This document shows, one piece after another, positions 27,377 through 37,404 of a DNA stretch of 64,000 bases. The position numbers and the translations under genes were made by a program. The stretch is from assembly GCF_008281175.1 (NCBI RefSeq), contig NZ_CP036524.1, positions 682,001-746,000 of the forward strand, in the 5' to 3' direction. The stretch's first letter is position 1. Each line of letters begins with the position of its first letter. This DNA comes from [Clostridium] hylemonae DSM 15053 (lineage in GTDB: Bacteria; Bacillota; Clostridia; Lachnospirales; Lachnospiraceae). The notes beneath the pieces were generated by a model. It had not been told where the DNA came from, did not search any database, and was given only the letters and a program-made list of their open reading frames with translations.

Positions 27377-27682
27377 ATGGCGAAATATATGAGCTGCTGC
27401 GGGACAGTATGTTCCGATTGTGAATATTATCCGGACAGCTGCGGGGGCTGCGAGGAGATAGAGGGAAAGGTATTCTGGCTTGAATACACCGGGGAAGAGA
27501 TATGCAGTATCTATGACTGCTGTATGAACGGGAAGAGATACGTTCACTGCGGACAGTGTGAAGAACTGCCGTGCCGCAGATATGACGGGGAAGACCCGAC
27601 AAAGTCAGCGGAGGAAAACAGGGCCGATCATCTCAGGCAGGTTGAAGCATTGAGACGGAGGAATGAGGGGGAGAGACGCTGA
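27377..27682 (+). CDS. DUF3795 cysteine-rich protein
   Basis: A small protein of 101 residues with a dense set of cysteines: SCCGTVCSDCEYYPDSCGGC near the start, then ICSIYDCC and HCGQCEELPC. This is the pattern of the DUF3795 family, which is presumed to bind metal but has no proven function. ATG 27377 is selected over an upstream TTG (27341) because GAAAGAAGGG lies 6 bases before it and the conserved family start is at this point. The C-terminal 25 residues are charged and helical. Confidence 0.8.
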   Translation: MAKYMSCCGTVCSDCEYYPDSCGGCEEIEGKVFWLEYTGEEICSIYDCCMNGKRYVHCGQCEELPCRRYDGEDPTKSAEENRADHLRQVEALRRRNEGERR

Positions 27683-27780
27683 AAAAGGCGTCTTTTTCAT
27701 TGCCTTTTCAGGGAGGAATGGTATAATGGAAGTGCCGGAATAACAGAACGTGATGCGGGCAGAAACGGAAGGTGGAAGTC

Positions 27781-29718
27781 GTGAGTTGGAACATAGCGCC
27801 AGAATCAATATCCTTAGTCATATTGGGGATCATATGGGTCTATTCCCGTAAGGGAAGCCATACACCTACTTTGAAGAACCAAATGTTCCAGGGATGTCTG
27901 CTGGTCACATTCAGCGCCATGTTTACCAATATAGTTTCCACCGTCATGATATATCACTGTGATACGATACCGCTTTGGATGACGTGGTTCGTGACGACCG
28001 TTTATTTTATGCTCACTCCGCTCATGGGGCTTGTATATTTCTTATACAGTATATCGGTAATATATTCGGAAGATCCGGCGAGGAAAAAAATTATAGGTTT
28101 CGGCCTTATTCCGGGTATTCTTTATTCCTTATTCATACTGATGAATCCATTTACAAAAAATATATTTGATATAAATATGGCGCAGGGTTACGTAAGAGGC
28201 AGTCTCATAGAAGTGACCTATATTGTTTTCTATGCCTACTGCGCGGCCAGCATCGTAACCGTACTTGCGAACAGAAAACGGATCGAGCGGAAGATCTACC
28301 GCATTTTGTCCACATTTCCGGTACTGGCAGTGCTCGTGATCATTGTGCAGCAGATTTTCCCGGACATCATTCTCTCCGGTTCCGCTGCAACGTGCGCCAT
28401 GCTCATTATTTATCTTCACCTTCAGAACAGGCAGATATCCATGGATTATCTGACCAATGTGCCAAACAGACAGGAGCTGCTTAACATGCTCAGTCTGATG
28501 CTGAACCGACATCCGGAGACACAGTTCACGCTTGTCGTAGTGTCGCTCAGAGAGTTCAGACAGATCAACAATGTGTGCGGCCAGCGCATCGGGGATGAAT
28601 TTCTGAAAGCTGTCTGTGAATTTCTCTGTTCCATCGTAGAGGGAGTCAATGTATACCGTTTTACCGGAGATGAGTTCGCGGTGCTCTTTACGGAAGAAAG
28701 CGATGATGTCATAGAGGGGTATATTACAGAAGTCCAAAGGCGGATGAAGCAGAATTGGTGTGTGGAGAGCTATCAGTTTAATCTGTCCGCGGTCATTGGT
28801 ATCATCAGGCATCAGGCGAAGGATGACACACTGGAGCATATGATCAATGCGATCGAATATGCGGTAAATCAGGCAAAGTCCGGAAAGTGTGGACAAGTCT
28901 GCTACTGTGATGAAGAGATGCTCCGGAAGCTGAGAAGAAGGCAGCAGATAAAACAGATCCTTAAAGAAAAGCTGAGGGATGAAAGCTTTGAGATGTACTA
29001 TCAGCCCATATATTCTGTACATTCCGGAACATTCCGATATGCTGAATCGCTCATGCGGATGAACGATACTCCTATCGGGCCGGTCTATCCCTCCGAATTT
29101 ATACCGATCGCGGAGGAGACCGGTATGATCATCGATATTACATATGTTGTTCTTGACAAGGTGTGCGCGTTCATCAACAGACTGAAGTCGGAACATATTC
29201 CGATAGACGCTGTCCACGTTAACTTTCCCGCAGTCCAGTTCTCGCAGCCGGGGCTGGCCGGCAGGGTTATGGATATTATAGAGAAGAACGGGACGCCGCC
29301 GTCCGCTGTAAAGATCGAATTTACAGAAAGCACATTGGCGGAAAAGCCCCAGGCAGTCACAGACTTTGCGGCGGAAATGAAGAAGTTTGGGATTGAGATG
29401 GGGCTGGACGATTTTGGCACGGGTTATTCTAATTTTGCCATGGTGATCAACATTCCGTTTGGCACGATCAAGTTGGATAAGAGTCTCGTCGGCGCAATGA
29501 TAGGCAGCAAAAATTCGGCGCTCGGCGTCAAGAATATCGTGCGCACGTTCAAAGAACTTGGGATGAAGGTGGTTGCGGAAGGTGTGGAGACGGAAGAACA
29601 GAAGCGGATGGTCGAGGAGATCCATGTCGATCAGATTCAAGGGTTTTATTATGCAAAACCAATGTCTGAGGATGAAGCGGAAGCATTTTTGAGAAAAAAC
29701 AGCAGATCAGTGAAATAG
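27781..29718 (+). CDS. Membrane GGDEF-EAL protein
   Basis: A protein of 645 residues. Residues 1-215 hold about seven membrane segments, like the 7TM sensor parts of other signalling proteins. The GGDEF domain (about 220-380) has TGDEF in place of GGDEF, so cyclase activity is uncertain; the domain may instead bind GTP. The EAL domain (about 395-640) has ESL in place of EAL but keeps the metal-binding Glu, the Asn in VHVNFPA, FTES, LDDFGTGYS, IKLDKS, AEGVET and IQGFYYAKP. I infer that phosphodiesterase activity is likely. I chose GTG 27781 because AAGGTGG lies 6 bases upstream; the frame stays open to GTG 27772, which would overlap that site. Confidence 0.82.
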   Translation: MSWNIAPESISLVILGIIWVYSRKGSHTPTLKNQMFQGCLLVTFSAMFTNIVSTVMIYHCDTIPLWMTWFVTTVYFMLTPLMGLVYFLYSISVIYSEDPARKKIIGFGLIPGILYSLFILMNPFTKNIFDINMAQGYVRGSLIEVTYIVFYAYCAASIVTVLANRKRIERKIYRILSTFPVLAVLVIIVQQIFPDIILSGSAATCAMLIIYLHLQNRQISMDYLTNVPNRQELLNMLSLMLNRHPETQFTLVVVSLREFRQINNVCGQRIGDEFLKAVCEFLCSIVEGVNVYRFTGDEFAVLFTEESDDVIEGYITEVQRRMKQNWCVESYQFNLSAVIGIIRHQAKDDTLEHMINAIEYAVNQAKSGKCGQVCYCDEEMLRKLRRRQQIKQILKEKLRDESFEMYYQPIYSVHSGTFRYAESLMRMNDTPIGPVYPSEFIPIAEETGMIIDITYVVLDKVCAFINRLKSEHIPIDAVHVNFPAVQFSQPGLAGRVMDIIEKNGTPPSAVKIEFTESTLAEKPQAVTDFAAEMKKFGIEMGLDDFGTGYSNFAMVINIPFGTIKLDKSLVGAMIGSKNSALGVKNIVRTFKELGMKVVAEGVETEEQKRMVEEIHVDQIQGFYYAKPMSEDEAEAFLRKNSRSVK

Positions 29719-29816
29719 CAGTTTATATCCGGCAGAGACAGAGGCGTTATGCCTCTGTCTCTGCCGGTTTGATTGATGCCGGATTGGCGTTTTTTTACGG
29801 ATATACAGGCCGCGGG

Positions 29817-32800
29817 TCAGACACGGGACAGGACAAGGACAGAAACGGTATCGCTTGGGTACATGCCGGGTACGGTCTGTCTGGCATTCACAGTCTGGTT
29901 TGCCAGGAGTGAAGCTGAGGACGGCACAATGATAAACCATTGACCGCCGGCATCCACTGCAGCCGCTGCCTCGGACCCGTCGGGGAAGGTGACGGTGACA
30001 GCGGCTCCGGGGACGCCGGTGCCTGTTACTATGGCATCTCCCTCCATGACGGTATTGATGACCGGCTTCGGACTGCGCATGCGTGTGTTTTCCGGCCGGA
30101 ATTGTGTCAGATCATTTCCGTTTACTGTGATATGCCCGTCGTTGGTGACGTTCACGGTGTGGACAGTGGAATCGAGGATATAACCGTCCGGCGCCTTTGT
30201 CTCGGTGAGGGTGTACGTTCCGGGGGCGAGCATGCCAAGGTCTACGGTGCCGTCAAGATCCGAGAGGGCGGAGATGCCGTTGGACAGCGTGTACCCGGCC
30301 CCTTCAAGCGGCTGCCCGGTGGAGGTGTCTGCCTTGGTAAACGTAAGATGTGCCTCTGCGGAAGGGGTGTTATACAGAGGAAAGCCGTCTGCCGGCTGTC
30401 CGTCCACAGTCACCGTTCCCTCTTCGCTTACGGTAACCTGATGCACTGCAGTATCGGGCTTATAGCCGGAAGGCGCCATTGTCTCGGACAGTTCATAGCT
30501 GCCGGGCCTGAGACCTGAGAACGTGATCCTGCCTAGAGAATCGGAAATACTGTTCAAAAGGACGCTGCCGTTCTGTGACAGGGCGAACCATGCGCCTGAC
30601 AGCGGAGAGCCTGAGACGGCATCCAGCTTCCGCGCGGCAAAGGAGGAGGCCGTCAGCGGAGGCGGGCACGGGCAGCAGAACCTGCGTTTTTTCCATATGG
30701 CATAGAGACACAGGTCGGTACTGAGCGGGGGAAGAAGTTCCCCGGGCAGATAAGACCCGCCCTGTCCGGACGGACTTGTATTCCAGAAGCAGAAGCAGTA
30801 TCCTCTCCTTGTCGGCACGGCATCCGGAAGCAGCGTACTCTGGCCGGCACGGACGGTCAGTGGAGCCGGAATACCGCATGCCCTGGAACAACAGCTGCCG
30901 CCGCCTTTGAATGTGACCGTGTGGTCTTCACCCGCGGCCTCCCATCTGGCATACAGAATTCTGTCGCCGGTGCTTCCGTGGGGGATGACCGTAACGCTGT
31001 TCCCGCCGTCCGGCGCGTCATACCATCCTGTGAAGCGGCTGCCCGGGAGACTGCCCGGAGGCAGAAGGTGGATATCCGGTGAGGTTGAGTTGTAGGAACC
31101 CGGGTTTGGATTGGCGGCTCCCAGAAGATTTTCGTATTGGATCCGGTAGTCGGACGGCGCGAGTAATATCTGAGTGCGGTCGCTGCTCCGTCTGATCTCC
31201 CAGCCGTCAAATCCCCGGACCGGCTTTTGGAAAGCTTTTGCATCTGTCTGTGAGAGGAGGGGATAACCATCTGTCGCTTCTCCGACGACGATCGGCGTGC
31301 CGTCTGTATTTGGAGAGAGATAGCCGGAGTTTTCAAGCTGTATGACGGAGTCGGCAGCCAGTGGGGCATTAAGCCGGACGACAGCCGTCCTGTTTTCGAT
31401 ATATACGCCATCTGAAATGTTGCGGAGGCCTTCTGCGTACAGGTAGGAGTCATTGTAGATGCCGCCTCCGTACGGAGCCTTGTTGTTATTCAGGCTGCCG
31501 CCGCTTAAAGTGACCGCGCTGCCCCCGTGTATCCATATACCGCCGCCGTATTCGGAGGATGTGTTGTCATGGATCGTGCCGCCTTCCACCGTGACCTGTG
31601 AGTCTTCAGCCGCGCTGACGGCGCCGCCGTAGAGACGTGCACTGTTGAGGGCGATCTCGGTACTGTCCTGTATCGTAAGCCTGCCGGGAACGAGACAGAT
31701 GCCGCCGCCGTGGCTGCCAAAATCACTTTGAGCGGCATCGGCGTGGTTGTTCGTGATCTTTACGCTGCCGGTAAGGAGCATAGAACCTTCTTCGCTGTTG
31801 AAATAGATGCCTCCGCCGTTGCCTTCCTCTGTCGAGTTGTCCGTGACGGACGTAGACCCATCCAGCGTAAGAGAAGCATTGGAACCGCCGTTCCATATGC
31901 CGCCGCCGCTGTTGCCGCGTGCCGTGTTGGAGCTGACAGTACAGTCGGTCAGTACGGCAGAGAGTATTCCGCTTCCGGAAGTGAGACGGAGTCCGCCCCC
32001 TTCTGCGCCGGCTGTGTTGTTTTCTATAGAAGCCTCTGTCATGGTGAGAGAAGAGGAACTGTCACCGGATGTGACTGCGTGGTACATACCGCCTCCTGAG
32101 CCCCCGGCAGTATTGCCGGTCAGAGCCGTCTGCCGCAGAGTAAGGGAGCCGTTTCCGGAATTGCTGAGAAGAAGCCCGCCGCCGTCTTTTGCAGACTGGT
32201 TTTCTGATACAGTACCGCCAGCAACCTCAAATGAGAACGGGCTGCCGCCTGCGTATAATGCCATACCACCGCCGTGGGCTTCTGCCTCGTTCCGGCTCAT
32301 AGTGATGTTGGTGAAGGATGTGAGCAGACCTGCGTCTGGTGACTGATTTCTGATCCACATGCCTCCTCCGGTGCCGGATGCCCCTCCTGCCGCGTGGTTT
32401 CCGGAGATGAGCCCCTGGGTGACGCTTACAGAGCCGCCGGAATCTGTGAGCAGGTAGAGACCGCCGCCCGTGCCGGCCGTATTGTCGGTGAGCGAGGCGG
32501 AAGTCATGATAAACTGTACGCCCGCGCCCTGTGCAGTCATATAGCATCCTCCGCCGTTTTGAGAAGCTGTATTTTGTGTGACTGCGGCATTACCAGACAG
32601 GGTGAAACGGTCACCGTCGTTGGCGGAATAGAAGTAGACACCCGCGCCGTTGACCGCTTTGTTCAGAGAGACTGCCGCGCTTCCCGTGAGGGTGAGCGTG
32701 GCGGCGGCGCTGCCTCCGTTGCGGTATCCTGAAAAGTTAAGTCCGCCGCCTGTGCCGGAGGCCGTATTATCTGTGATCTGTACCTGCTCTGCGATCGTGA

Positions 32801-33392
32801 GCGTGCCGCCTGTTCCCTGCGCGTATGAGCGGACGTAGACGCCGCCGCCGTCAGATGCTGTATTGCCGCCGATAAAGGCAGCTCCTGCGATGGAATAGGA
32901 GTCGCCCTGATTTCCGGAAGCTATCATGATGCCGCCGCCTTTTGTGCGGGAGGCGCAGCCGGTTATACGGGCATCATCTGTCATGAGGAAGGCGTTGTAG
33001 TAAGAGGAATTACTGTTTACATAGACGCCCCCGCCCTCCAGGTAGGAGTTATTATTCCGTAGGATGGAACCGCTCAGCAGCTTGAGAGTACCTCCGGTAA
33101 CATAGATAAGGGACCGGTTAGCTTCATCTGCCTGCGGATGAGCCGCGCCGTTCCCGTCGAGTATGATATTTCTCACAGTCAGCGAGCCGCCGTCTGTTAT
33201 ACGAAACATATAGGAAGAATAGGAATTGTCTTTTGTCAGTACCGCCGGACTGCCGCCGGCATAACTTTCGATGGTAACGGCGTACTGTATATTGATCTGG
33301 GCGGAGATAGAGAAATCAGCCGTTACCTGTATGAATGAATCCAGAGCTTCAAGAGCTGTCCGAAGCTCTGCCTGGCTGGAAACCTGTGCCAT
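29817..33392 (-). CDS. Large beta-helix surface protein with InlB-type and SpaA/Cna-B domains, no signal peptide
   Basis: A protein of 1,191 residues. Residues about 1-720 are right-handed beta-helix repeats, each with a GGG motif (NTASGTGGGL, NTAGGSGGGM, SSEYGGGIWIHGGS), like polymorphic outer membrane protein repeats. Next come one or two InlB-type beta-grasp repeats (FTGWYDAPDGGNSV then ILYARW), then two SpaA/Cna-B prealbumin-like domains (YELSETMAPSGYKPD; YTLTETKAPDGYILD), and a final Ig-like domain (GTGVPGAAVTVTFPDGS). The N-terminus MAQVSSQAELRTALEAL has no signal peptide and the C-terminus no LPxTG or anchor. I chose ATG 33392, preceded by AGGTGAT; the frame is open to GTG 33401. The gene is GC-rich. 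Its function is probably adhesion, inferred from the domains. Confidence 0.75.
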   Translation of the reverse strand: MAQVSSQAELRTALEALDSFIQVTADFSISAQINIQYAVTIESYAGGSPAVLTKDNSYSSYMFRITDGGSLTVRNIILDGNGAAHPQADEANRSLIYVTGGTLKLLSGSILRNNNSYLEGGGVYVNSNSSYYNAFLMTDDARITGCASRTKGGGIMIASGNQGDSYSIAGAAFIGGNTASDGGGVYVRSYAQGTGGTLTIAEQVQITDNTASGTGGGLNFSGYRNGGSAAATLTLTGSAAVSLNKAVNGAGVYFYSANDGDRFTLSGNAAVTQNTASQNGGGCYMTAQGAGVQFIMTSASLTDNTAGTGGGLYLLTDSGGSVSVTQGLISGNHAAGGASGTGGGMWIRNQSPDAGLLTSFTNITMSRNEAEAHGGGMALYAGGSPFSFEVAGGTVSENQSAKDGGGLLLSNSGNGSLTLRQTALTGNTAGGSGGGMYHAVTSGDSSSSLTMTEASIENNTAGAEGGGLRLTSGSGILSAVLTDCTVSSNTARGNSGGGIWNGGSNASLTLDGSTSVTDNSTEEGNGGGIYFNSEEGSMLLTGSVKITNNHADAAQSDFGSHGGGICLVPGRLTIQDSTEIALNSARLYGGAVSAAEDSQVTVEGGTIHDNTSSEYGGGIWIHGGSAVTLSGGSLNNNKAPYGGGIYNDSYLYAEGLRNISDGVYIENRTAVVRLNAPLAADSVIQLENSGYLSPNTDGTPIVVGEATDGYPLLSQTDAKAFQKPVRGFDGWEIRRSSDRTQILLAPSDYRIQYENLLGAANPNPGSYNSTSPDIHLLPPGSLPGSRFTGWYDAPDGGNSVTVIPHGSTGDRILYARWEAAGEDHTVTFKGGGSCCSRACGIPAPLTVRAGQSTLLPDAVPTRRGYCFCFWNTSPSGQGGSYLPGELLPPLSTDLCLYAIWKKRRFCCPCPPPLTASSFAARKLDAVSGSPLSGAWFALSQNGSVLLNSISDSLGRITFSGLRPGSYELSETMAPSGYKPDTAVHQVTVSEEGTVTVDGQPADGFPLYNTPSAEAHLTFTKADTSTGQPLEGAGYTLSNGISALSDLDGTVDLGMLAPGTYTLTETKAPDGYILDSTVHTVNVTNDGHITVNGNDLTQFRPENTRMRSPKPVINTVMEGDAIVTGTGVPGAAVTVTFPDGSEAAAAVDAGGQWFIIVPSSASLLANQTVNARQTVPGMYPSDTVSVLVLSRV

Positions 33393-33540
33393 ATAAATCA
33401 CCTGCTTTTTTTAAGTTGTACTTTATCATATGTAATGTTCCGCTATAATGTGTGAGGCGGCAGAGACCGGTCAATTTATGTGGCAAAACAGCCCGCGTCA
33501 TGGTAAGATAGTTACAGGTGATTTCAAAAAGGAGTTTTGT

Positions 33541-36378
33541 ATGAAGAACAGATCAAGACTGGAGATAAAAAAATGTGGAGTGGTGCTGCTTCTCCTTGCT
33601 GCAGCGCTTACGGCAGTTCTCGTGCCCTGTGCCGGAGCGCGCGCAAAGGAGCCGCAGAGCGGGAAAGTCCTGAAAGTGGCGTTTGCCCAGGTGCCGGGAT
33701 TTACCGAGACCGACAAAAATGGCAACAGACGGGGGATCGTGGTAGATTACCTGAATGAGATAGCCAAATACACCGGATGGGAATACGAGTATATAGATAC
33801 AGACGGTGAAACAATGGTGGACGAGTTCCTGGAGGGCAGGTACGACTTGATGGGGGGAACCTATTATCAGGAAGGTCTTGAAGAGTATTTTGCCTATCCG
33901 GACTACAATACGGGCTACAGTAAGTCTGTGCTTCTGGCCAGCCGTGAGGACGACAGCATCAAAGCTTACGACTGGAAGAGTCTGTCGGGAAAGACCATCG
34001 GGGTATATGAACGGGCCGTGGAAAATATACGCCGGCTTAAGGTATTTCTGGACAGCAACGGAATCGACTGTACGCTTAAGACATACAGCGCAGAACAGTT
34101 AACGGACGGTAATATGTATTCTTATCTGGAAAACGGCGAGGTGGATATGATCCTCGGCAATCTGGGAAGCGATGCAGATGTGTTCCGCGTGGTAGCGGAG
34201 TTTGATTCGCAGCCGCACTATATCGTGACGAAACCGGAGGATAAAGAGATACTGGACGGCCTCAACATGGCGCTTGGGAAGATCGTGGATTCTAATCCGC
34301 ATTTTGCCCAGGAGCGGTATGATGCAAATATCCAGGACAGCAGCACCGCCAATATCACATTAAATGACGAAGAGAAAAAGTATGTAGAGGAGAAGAAGAC
34401 GGTATCGGTAGCAGTGCTGAAGGAGTGGCATCCTCTGTACTGCCGGGAGCTGAAAAAGGATCTTCACGACGGGATCATTCCGGATATACTTGAGGAGATA
34501 AAGGAATTTTCCGGTCTGACATTTTCCTATAAATATGTGGACAGTTATGCTGAGGGGCTCCAAATGGTTGAGAATGGGGAGGCAGATCTTTTCGGCGCCT
34601 TCCTCGGGACGGATGAGGAGGCGGCGCAGAAGGAGATGGCGCTCACAAAGCCATATGTTGTTCTGAATGACATCATAGAGAGGAACAAGTCTGTGAGCTA
34701 CCCGTCCGAGGGGCTGACGGGAGCTGTGCTGGAGGGACGTGAACTGCCGGCGGAGATAGAAGCCTCAGAAGTGAAATATTATTCCAATACAGCAGAAGCG
34801 CTCCGCGCCGTGGACCAGGGCGAGGCGGATTTTTATTATGGCGTTTCGGCCATCATGGAGCAGGAGATACAGAACCATCATTTTACGAATGTTGTTCCAA
34901 ACACACTCATAAATGACAGGAATGATATCAGCTTCGCAATGAAAAGACCTGCCCCGGGACAGCTCTTAACGATAATGAACAAGGCGATAAACAGTCTGAG
35001 CAGCACCCAGAAGGATACGATCGCCAATCAGAATATGATATCATCAGGCACGGGCGAGATGACGATCATTGAGATGATATATGCCAATCCGCTTATGTTT
35101 GTTGTGATCTGCGGTGTTGTGTTTTTATTGATAGTGATATTGATTCTTGTGATGGCGCGCTACCGGATACATGCGGTGAGGATGCAGAACAGTCTTGCAA
35201 AAGCGGAGAAGGAAAACCGTGCCAAGGGAGAGTTCCTGTCCAGGATGAGCCATGAGATCCGCACGCCCATGAATGCCATCGTCGGACTGAGTGATCTCAC
35301 ATGTATGATGGACGATGTGCCGGAGACAGTGAGAGTGAATCTGTCCAAGATCCGCTCGTCTTCACGTTATCTGCTTGGTCTTATAAGCGACATTCTGGAT
35401 ATGAGCAGAATTGAGCAGGACATGATGACGATCGTGCGCGAACCATTTTCCATAGGACAGGTCATGAATGAACTGGAGAGTATGATGACGGCGGAGGCGG
35501 GACGCAGGGAGCTGGAATTTAAGCTGGATCTGCGGATAAAAAGCGACAGACTTATCGGGGATGCGGTCCGTCTGAAGCAGGTATTGATGAATCTTATATC
35601 TAACGCGTTCAAGTTTACCTCCGCCGGGGGGCGTATCCGGGTGGACGTGACAGAGACGGAAGCGTCTGCAGAAGAAGCGGTGTTCTGCTTCCGTGTGGCG
35701 GATAACGGCATTGGTATATCCGAGAAGGACCAGGAGCGTATCTTTGAGTCGTTTGAACAGGTTGGGACGAATTATTCCAAGAGCCAGGGCACTGGTCTTG
35801 GGCTTGCAATAAGCAAAAATATCGTGGAACTTATGGGAGGCAAGCTGGAGCTTAAAAGCGAGATCGGGAAAGGAAGCGAATTTTACTTTACCGCAGCATT
35901 TCCGACCGCCGCGTCAGAGGAAGTACATGACGAAAGCCCGGCTGTGGATATGCCAAAGCGCTATCTGAGAGACATGTGTATCCTTCTGGCGGAGGACAAT
36001 GACTTAAATGCGGAGATCGCCGAAGAGCTGCTGGAGATGCAGGGAGCCGCGGTACGGCGTGCGCGAAACGGAAGAGACGCGGTAAAAATGTTTGAAGACA
36101 GCGCGCCGGGAGAGTTTCATGCCATACTTATGGATATTCAGATGCCGGTCATGGACGGGCTGGAGGCGTGCCGCGTGATACGCGGGATGAAGCGGGAGGA
36201 TGCCGCAGTCATACCTGTTATCGCGATGACCGCCAATACTTTCAAGGAAGATGTGGACATGGCTGCGGAGGCAGGCATGGACGGATTTGTCACAAAGCCG
36301 GTGGATGTGGAATACCTGTATCAGGTACTCTGCAAGGCAGTCAGAAGAGACCGTCCGGCGCAGCCGGATGTTCTGTAG
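33541..36378 (+). CDS. Hybrid sensor histidine kinase with two periplasmic-binding-type sensor domains
   Basis: A protein of 945 residues. A signal peptide (about 1-30, LLLLAAALTAVLVPCAGA) is followed by two bacterial type 3 solute-binding domains (about 40-270 and 285-500), one membrane segment (about 511-541), a HisKA domain with His571 in RMSHEIRTPMNA, an ATPase domain (DNGIGI, GTGLGLAISKNI) and a receiver domain (about 818-940) with Asp865 in LMDIQMPVMDG. This is the BvgS/EvgS layout but without the Hpt domain. ATG 33541 has AAAAAGGAG 7 bases upstream. The following genes (GGDEF protein 32 bases on, then a methyltransferase) are likely in the same operon. The ligand is probably an amino acid or similar small molecule. 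Confidence 0.88.
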   Translation: MKNRSRLEIKKCGVVLLLLAAALTAVLVPCAGARAKEPQSGKVLKVAFAQVPGFTETDKNGNRRGIVVDYLNEIAKYTGWEYEYIDTDGETMVDEFLEGRYDLMGGTYYQEGLEEYFAYPDYNTGYSKSVLLASREDDSIKAYDWKSLSGKTIGVYERAVENIRRLKVFLDSNGIDCTLKTYSAEQLTDGNMYSYLENGEVDMILGNLGSDADVFRVVAEFDSQPHYIVTKPEDKEILDGLNMALGKIVDSNPHFAQERYDANIQDSSTANITLNDEEKKYVEEKKTVSVAVLKEWHPLYCRELKKDLHDGIIPDILEEIKEFSGLTFSYKYVDSYAEGLQMVENGEADLFGAFLGTDEEAAQKEMALTKPYVVLNDIIERNKSVSYPSEGLTGAVLEGRELPAEIEASEVKYYSNTAEALRAVDQGEADFYYGVSAIMEQEIQNHHFTNVVPNTLINDRNDISFAMKRPAPGQLLTIMNKAINSLSSTQKDTIANQNMISSGTGEMTIIEMIYANPLMFVVICGVVFLLIVILILVMARYRIHAVRMQNSLAKAEKENRAKGEFLSRMSHEIRTPMNAIVGLSDLTCMMDDVPETVRVNLSKIRSSSRYLLGLISDILDMSRIEQDMMTIVREPFSIGQVMNELESMMTAEAGRRELEFKLDLRIKSDRLIGDAVRLKQVLMNLISNAFKFTSAGGRIRVDVTETEASAEEAVFCFRVADNGIGISEKDQERIFESFEQVGTNYSKSQGTGLGLAISKNIVELMGGKLELKSEIGKGSEFYFTAAFPTAASEEVHDESPAVDMPKRYLRDMCILLAEDNDLNAEIAEELLEMQGAAVRRARNGRDAVKMFEDSAPGEFHAILMDIQMPVMDGLEACRVIRGMKREDAAVIPVIAMTANTFKEDVDMAAEAGMDGFVTKPVDVEYLYQVLCKAVRRDRPAQPDVL

Positions 36379-36410
36379 CTGGTATGTAATACTTATGGGA
36401 GGTTGTGCGG

Positions 36411-37403
36411 ATGCAGACGGAGAAGCGTCTATGTGAGATAACGAGAAAGCTGTGGCACTATTACATGCTGGAGCCGACAGAGGAAAATTTCGGGAAGATC
36501 ATGCAGACATGGGATGAGAAGCTGAGTATGATCGGTACGGGCAGACATGAGATATTCAATACAGCCGAGGAGGCGGTAAAGGATTTTGCCGGAAATCAGA
36601 CGGAGGCCGGACAGATATCTTTTGAAGTGCTGGATGAATGGTACAATGCGGTGATGATACGTGACGATGTCGGGATCGTGTACGGGGGGATCTGGGTGAG
36701 GGAATGCAGAGACGCCGAGGCGGAAGCGCTCATTGAGATGGACACGAGATTTTCCATCGTATATGCCCTCGATGACAGCGGAGAGTGGAAGATGGTGCAT
36801 ATCCATCACTCTATGCCTTACTTTGACCAGGCGGACGGGGAATATTATCCGAAGGCGCTGTCGGCAAAGGTAAGGGAGGCGTTTGAGCTTGTAGAACTGT
36901 TCCGGAAGCGGTCGGAGATGGATCTGATGACTGGTATATATAATCATGATTCATTTCAGCGCAAGACAGAGGAACGGCTGATGAAAGGAAATCAGCTTTG
37001 CTTTTATATCATAGATCTGGACGACTTTAAGTCTGTAAATGATACGTACGGACACAGCGCGGGGGACGCTATCCTTAAGTGTCTTGCAAAGCTGATCAGG
37101 AAGTATTTTCCTGAAGACGCTGTTGTGGGCCGGCTCGGCGGTGATGAGTTTGCCGTCTGCGAAGTCTGCCCCGGCACGCAGGAGGAACGAAAAGAGCGTC
37201 TCAGACAGATGCGCGCGGAATATCAGCAGCTTTCCGGCGGGCTGCTTAAGGAGAATCCATGTAGTTACTCCGTCGGTATTGCTGAAAAGGGAAAGGAAAG
37301 TATGACATACCGGCAGATTTTTGAGAGGGCGGACGAGGCTCTCTACGCCGCAAAGCAGCGGGGAAAAGACAGGACCGCAGAATTGCCGGGGCAGGGGGAA
37401 TAG
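36411..37403 (+). CDS. NTF2-like (SnoaL-type) sensor plus GGDEF diguanylate cyclase
   Basis: A soluble protein of 330 residues. The first 155 residues look like a SnoaL_3/NTF2-like domain (ENFGKIMQTWDEKLSMIGTG; IEMDTRFSIVYA; EWKMVHIHHS), a pocket-forming fold that can bind small molecules. Residues about 165-330 form a GGDEF domain with intact GGDEF (RLGGDEFAVC) and the DLDDFKSVNDTYGH motif. I infer an active cyclase regulated by the NTF2-like part. ATG 36411 is chosen because TGGGAGG lies 8 bases upstream, while GTG 36405 would be too near. The hybrid kinase ends 32 bases before, and the methyltransferase starts 1 base after the stop. Confidence 0.83.
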   Translation: MQTEKRLCEITRKLWHYYMLEPTEENFGKIMQTWDEKLSMIGTGRHEIFNTAEEAVKDFAGNQTEAGQISFEVLDEWYNAVMIRDDVGIVYGGIWVRECRDAEAEALIEMDTRFSIVYALDDSGEWKMVHIHHSMPYFDQADGEYYPKALSAKVREAFELVELFRKRSEMDLMTGIYNHDSFQRKTEERLMKGNQLCFYIIDLDDFKSVNDTYGHSAGDAILKCLAKLIRKYFPEDAVVGRLGGDEFAVCEVCPGTQEERKERLRQMRAEYQQLSGGLLKENPCSYSVGIAEKGKESMTYRQIFERADEALYAAKQRGKDRTAELPGQGE

Positions 37404-37404
37404 T

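Noticed and set aside
28129-29640. 503-codon open frame on the minus strand
   Set aside because: It is antisense to the GGDEF-EAL gene, lacks any recognisable domain and is explained by codon bias of the real gene.
29940-30518. 192-codon plus-strand frame inside the beta-helix gene
   Set aside because: Shadow of the GC-rich minus-strand gene; its translation has no domain signature.
37321-37404. Upstream extension of the methyltransferase
   Set aside because: This part overlaps the GGDEF gene in a different frame and lacks a ribosome binding site; ATG 37405 is better supported.
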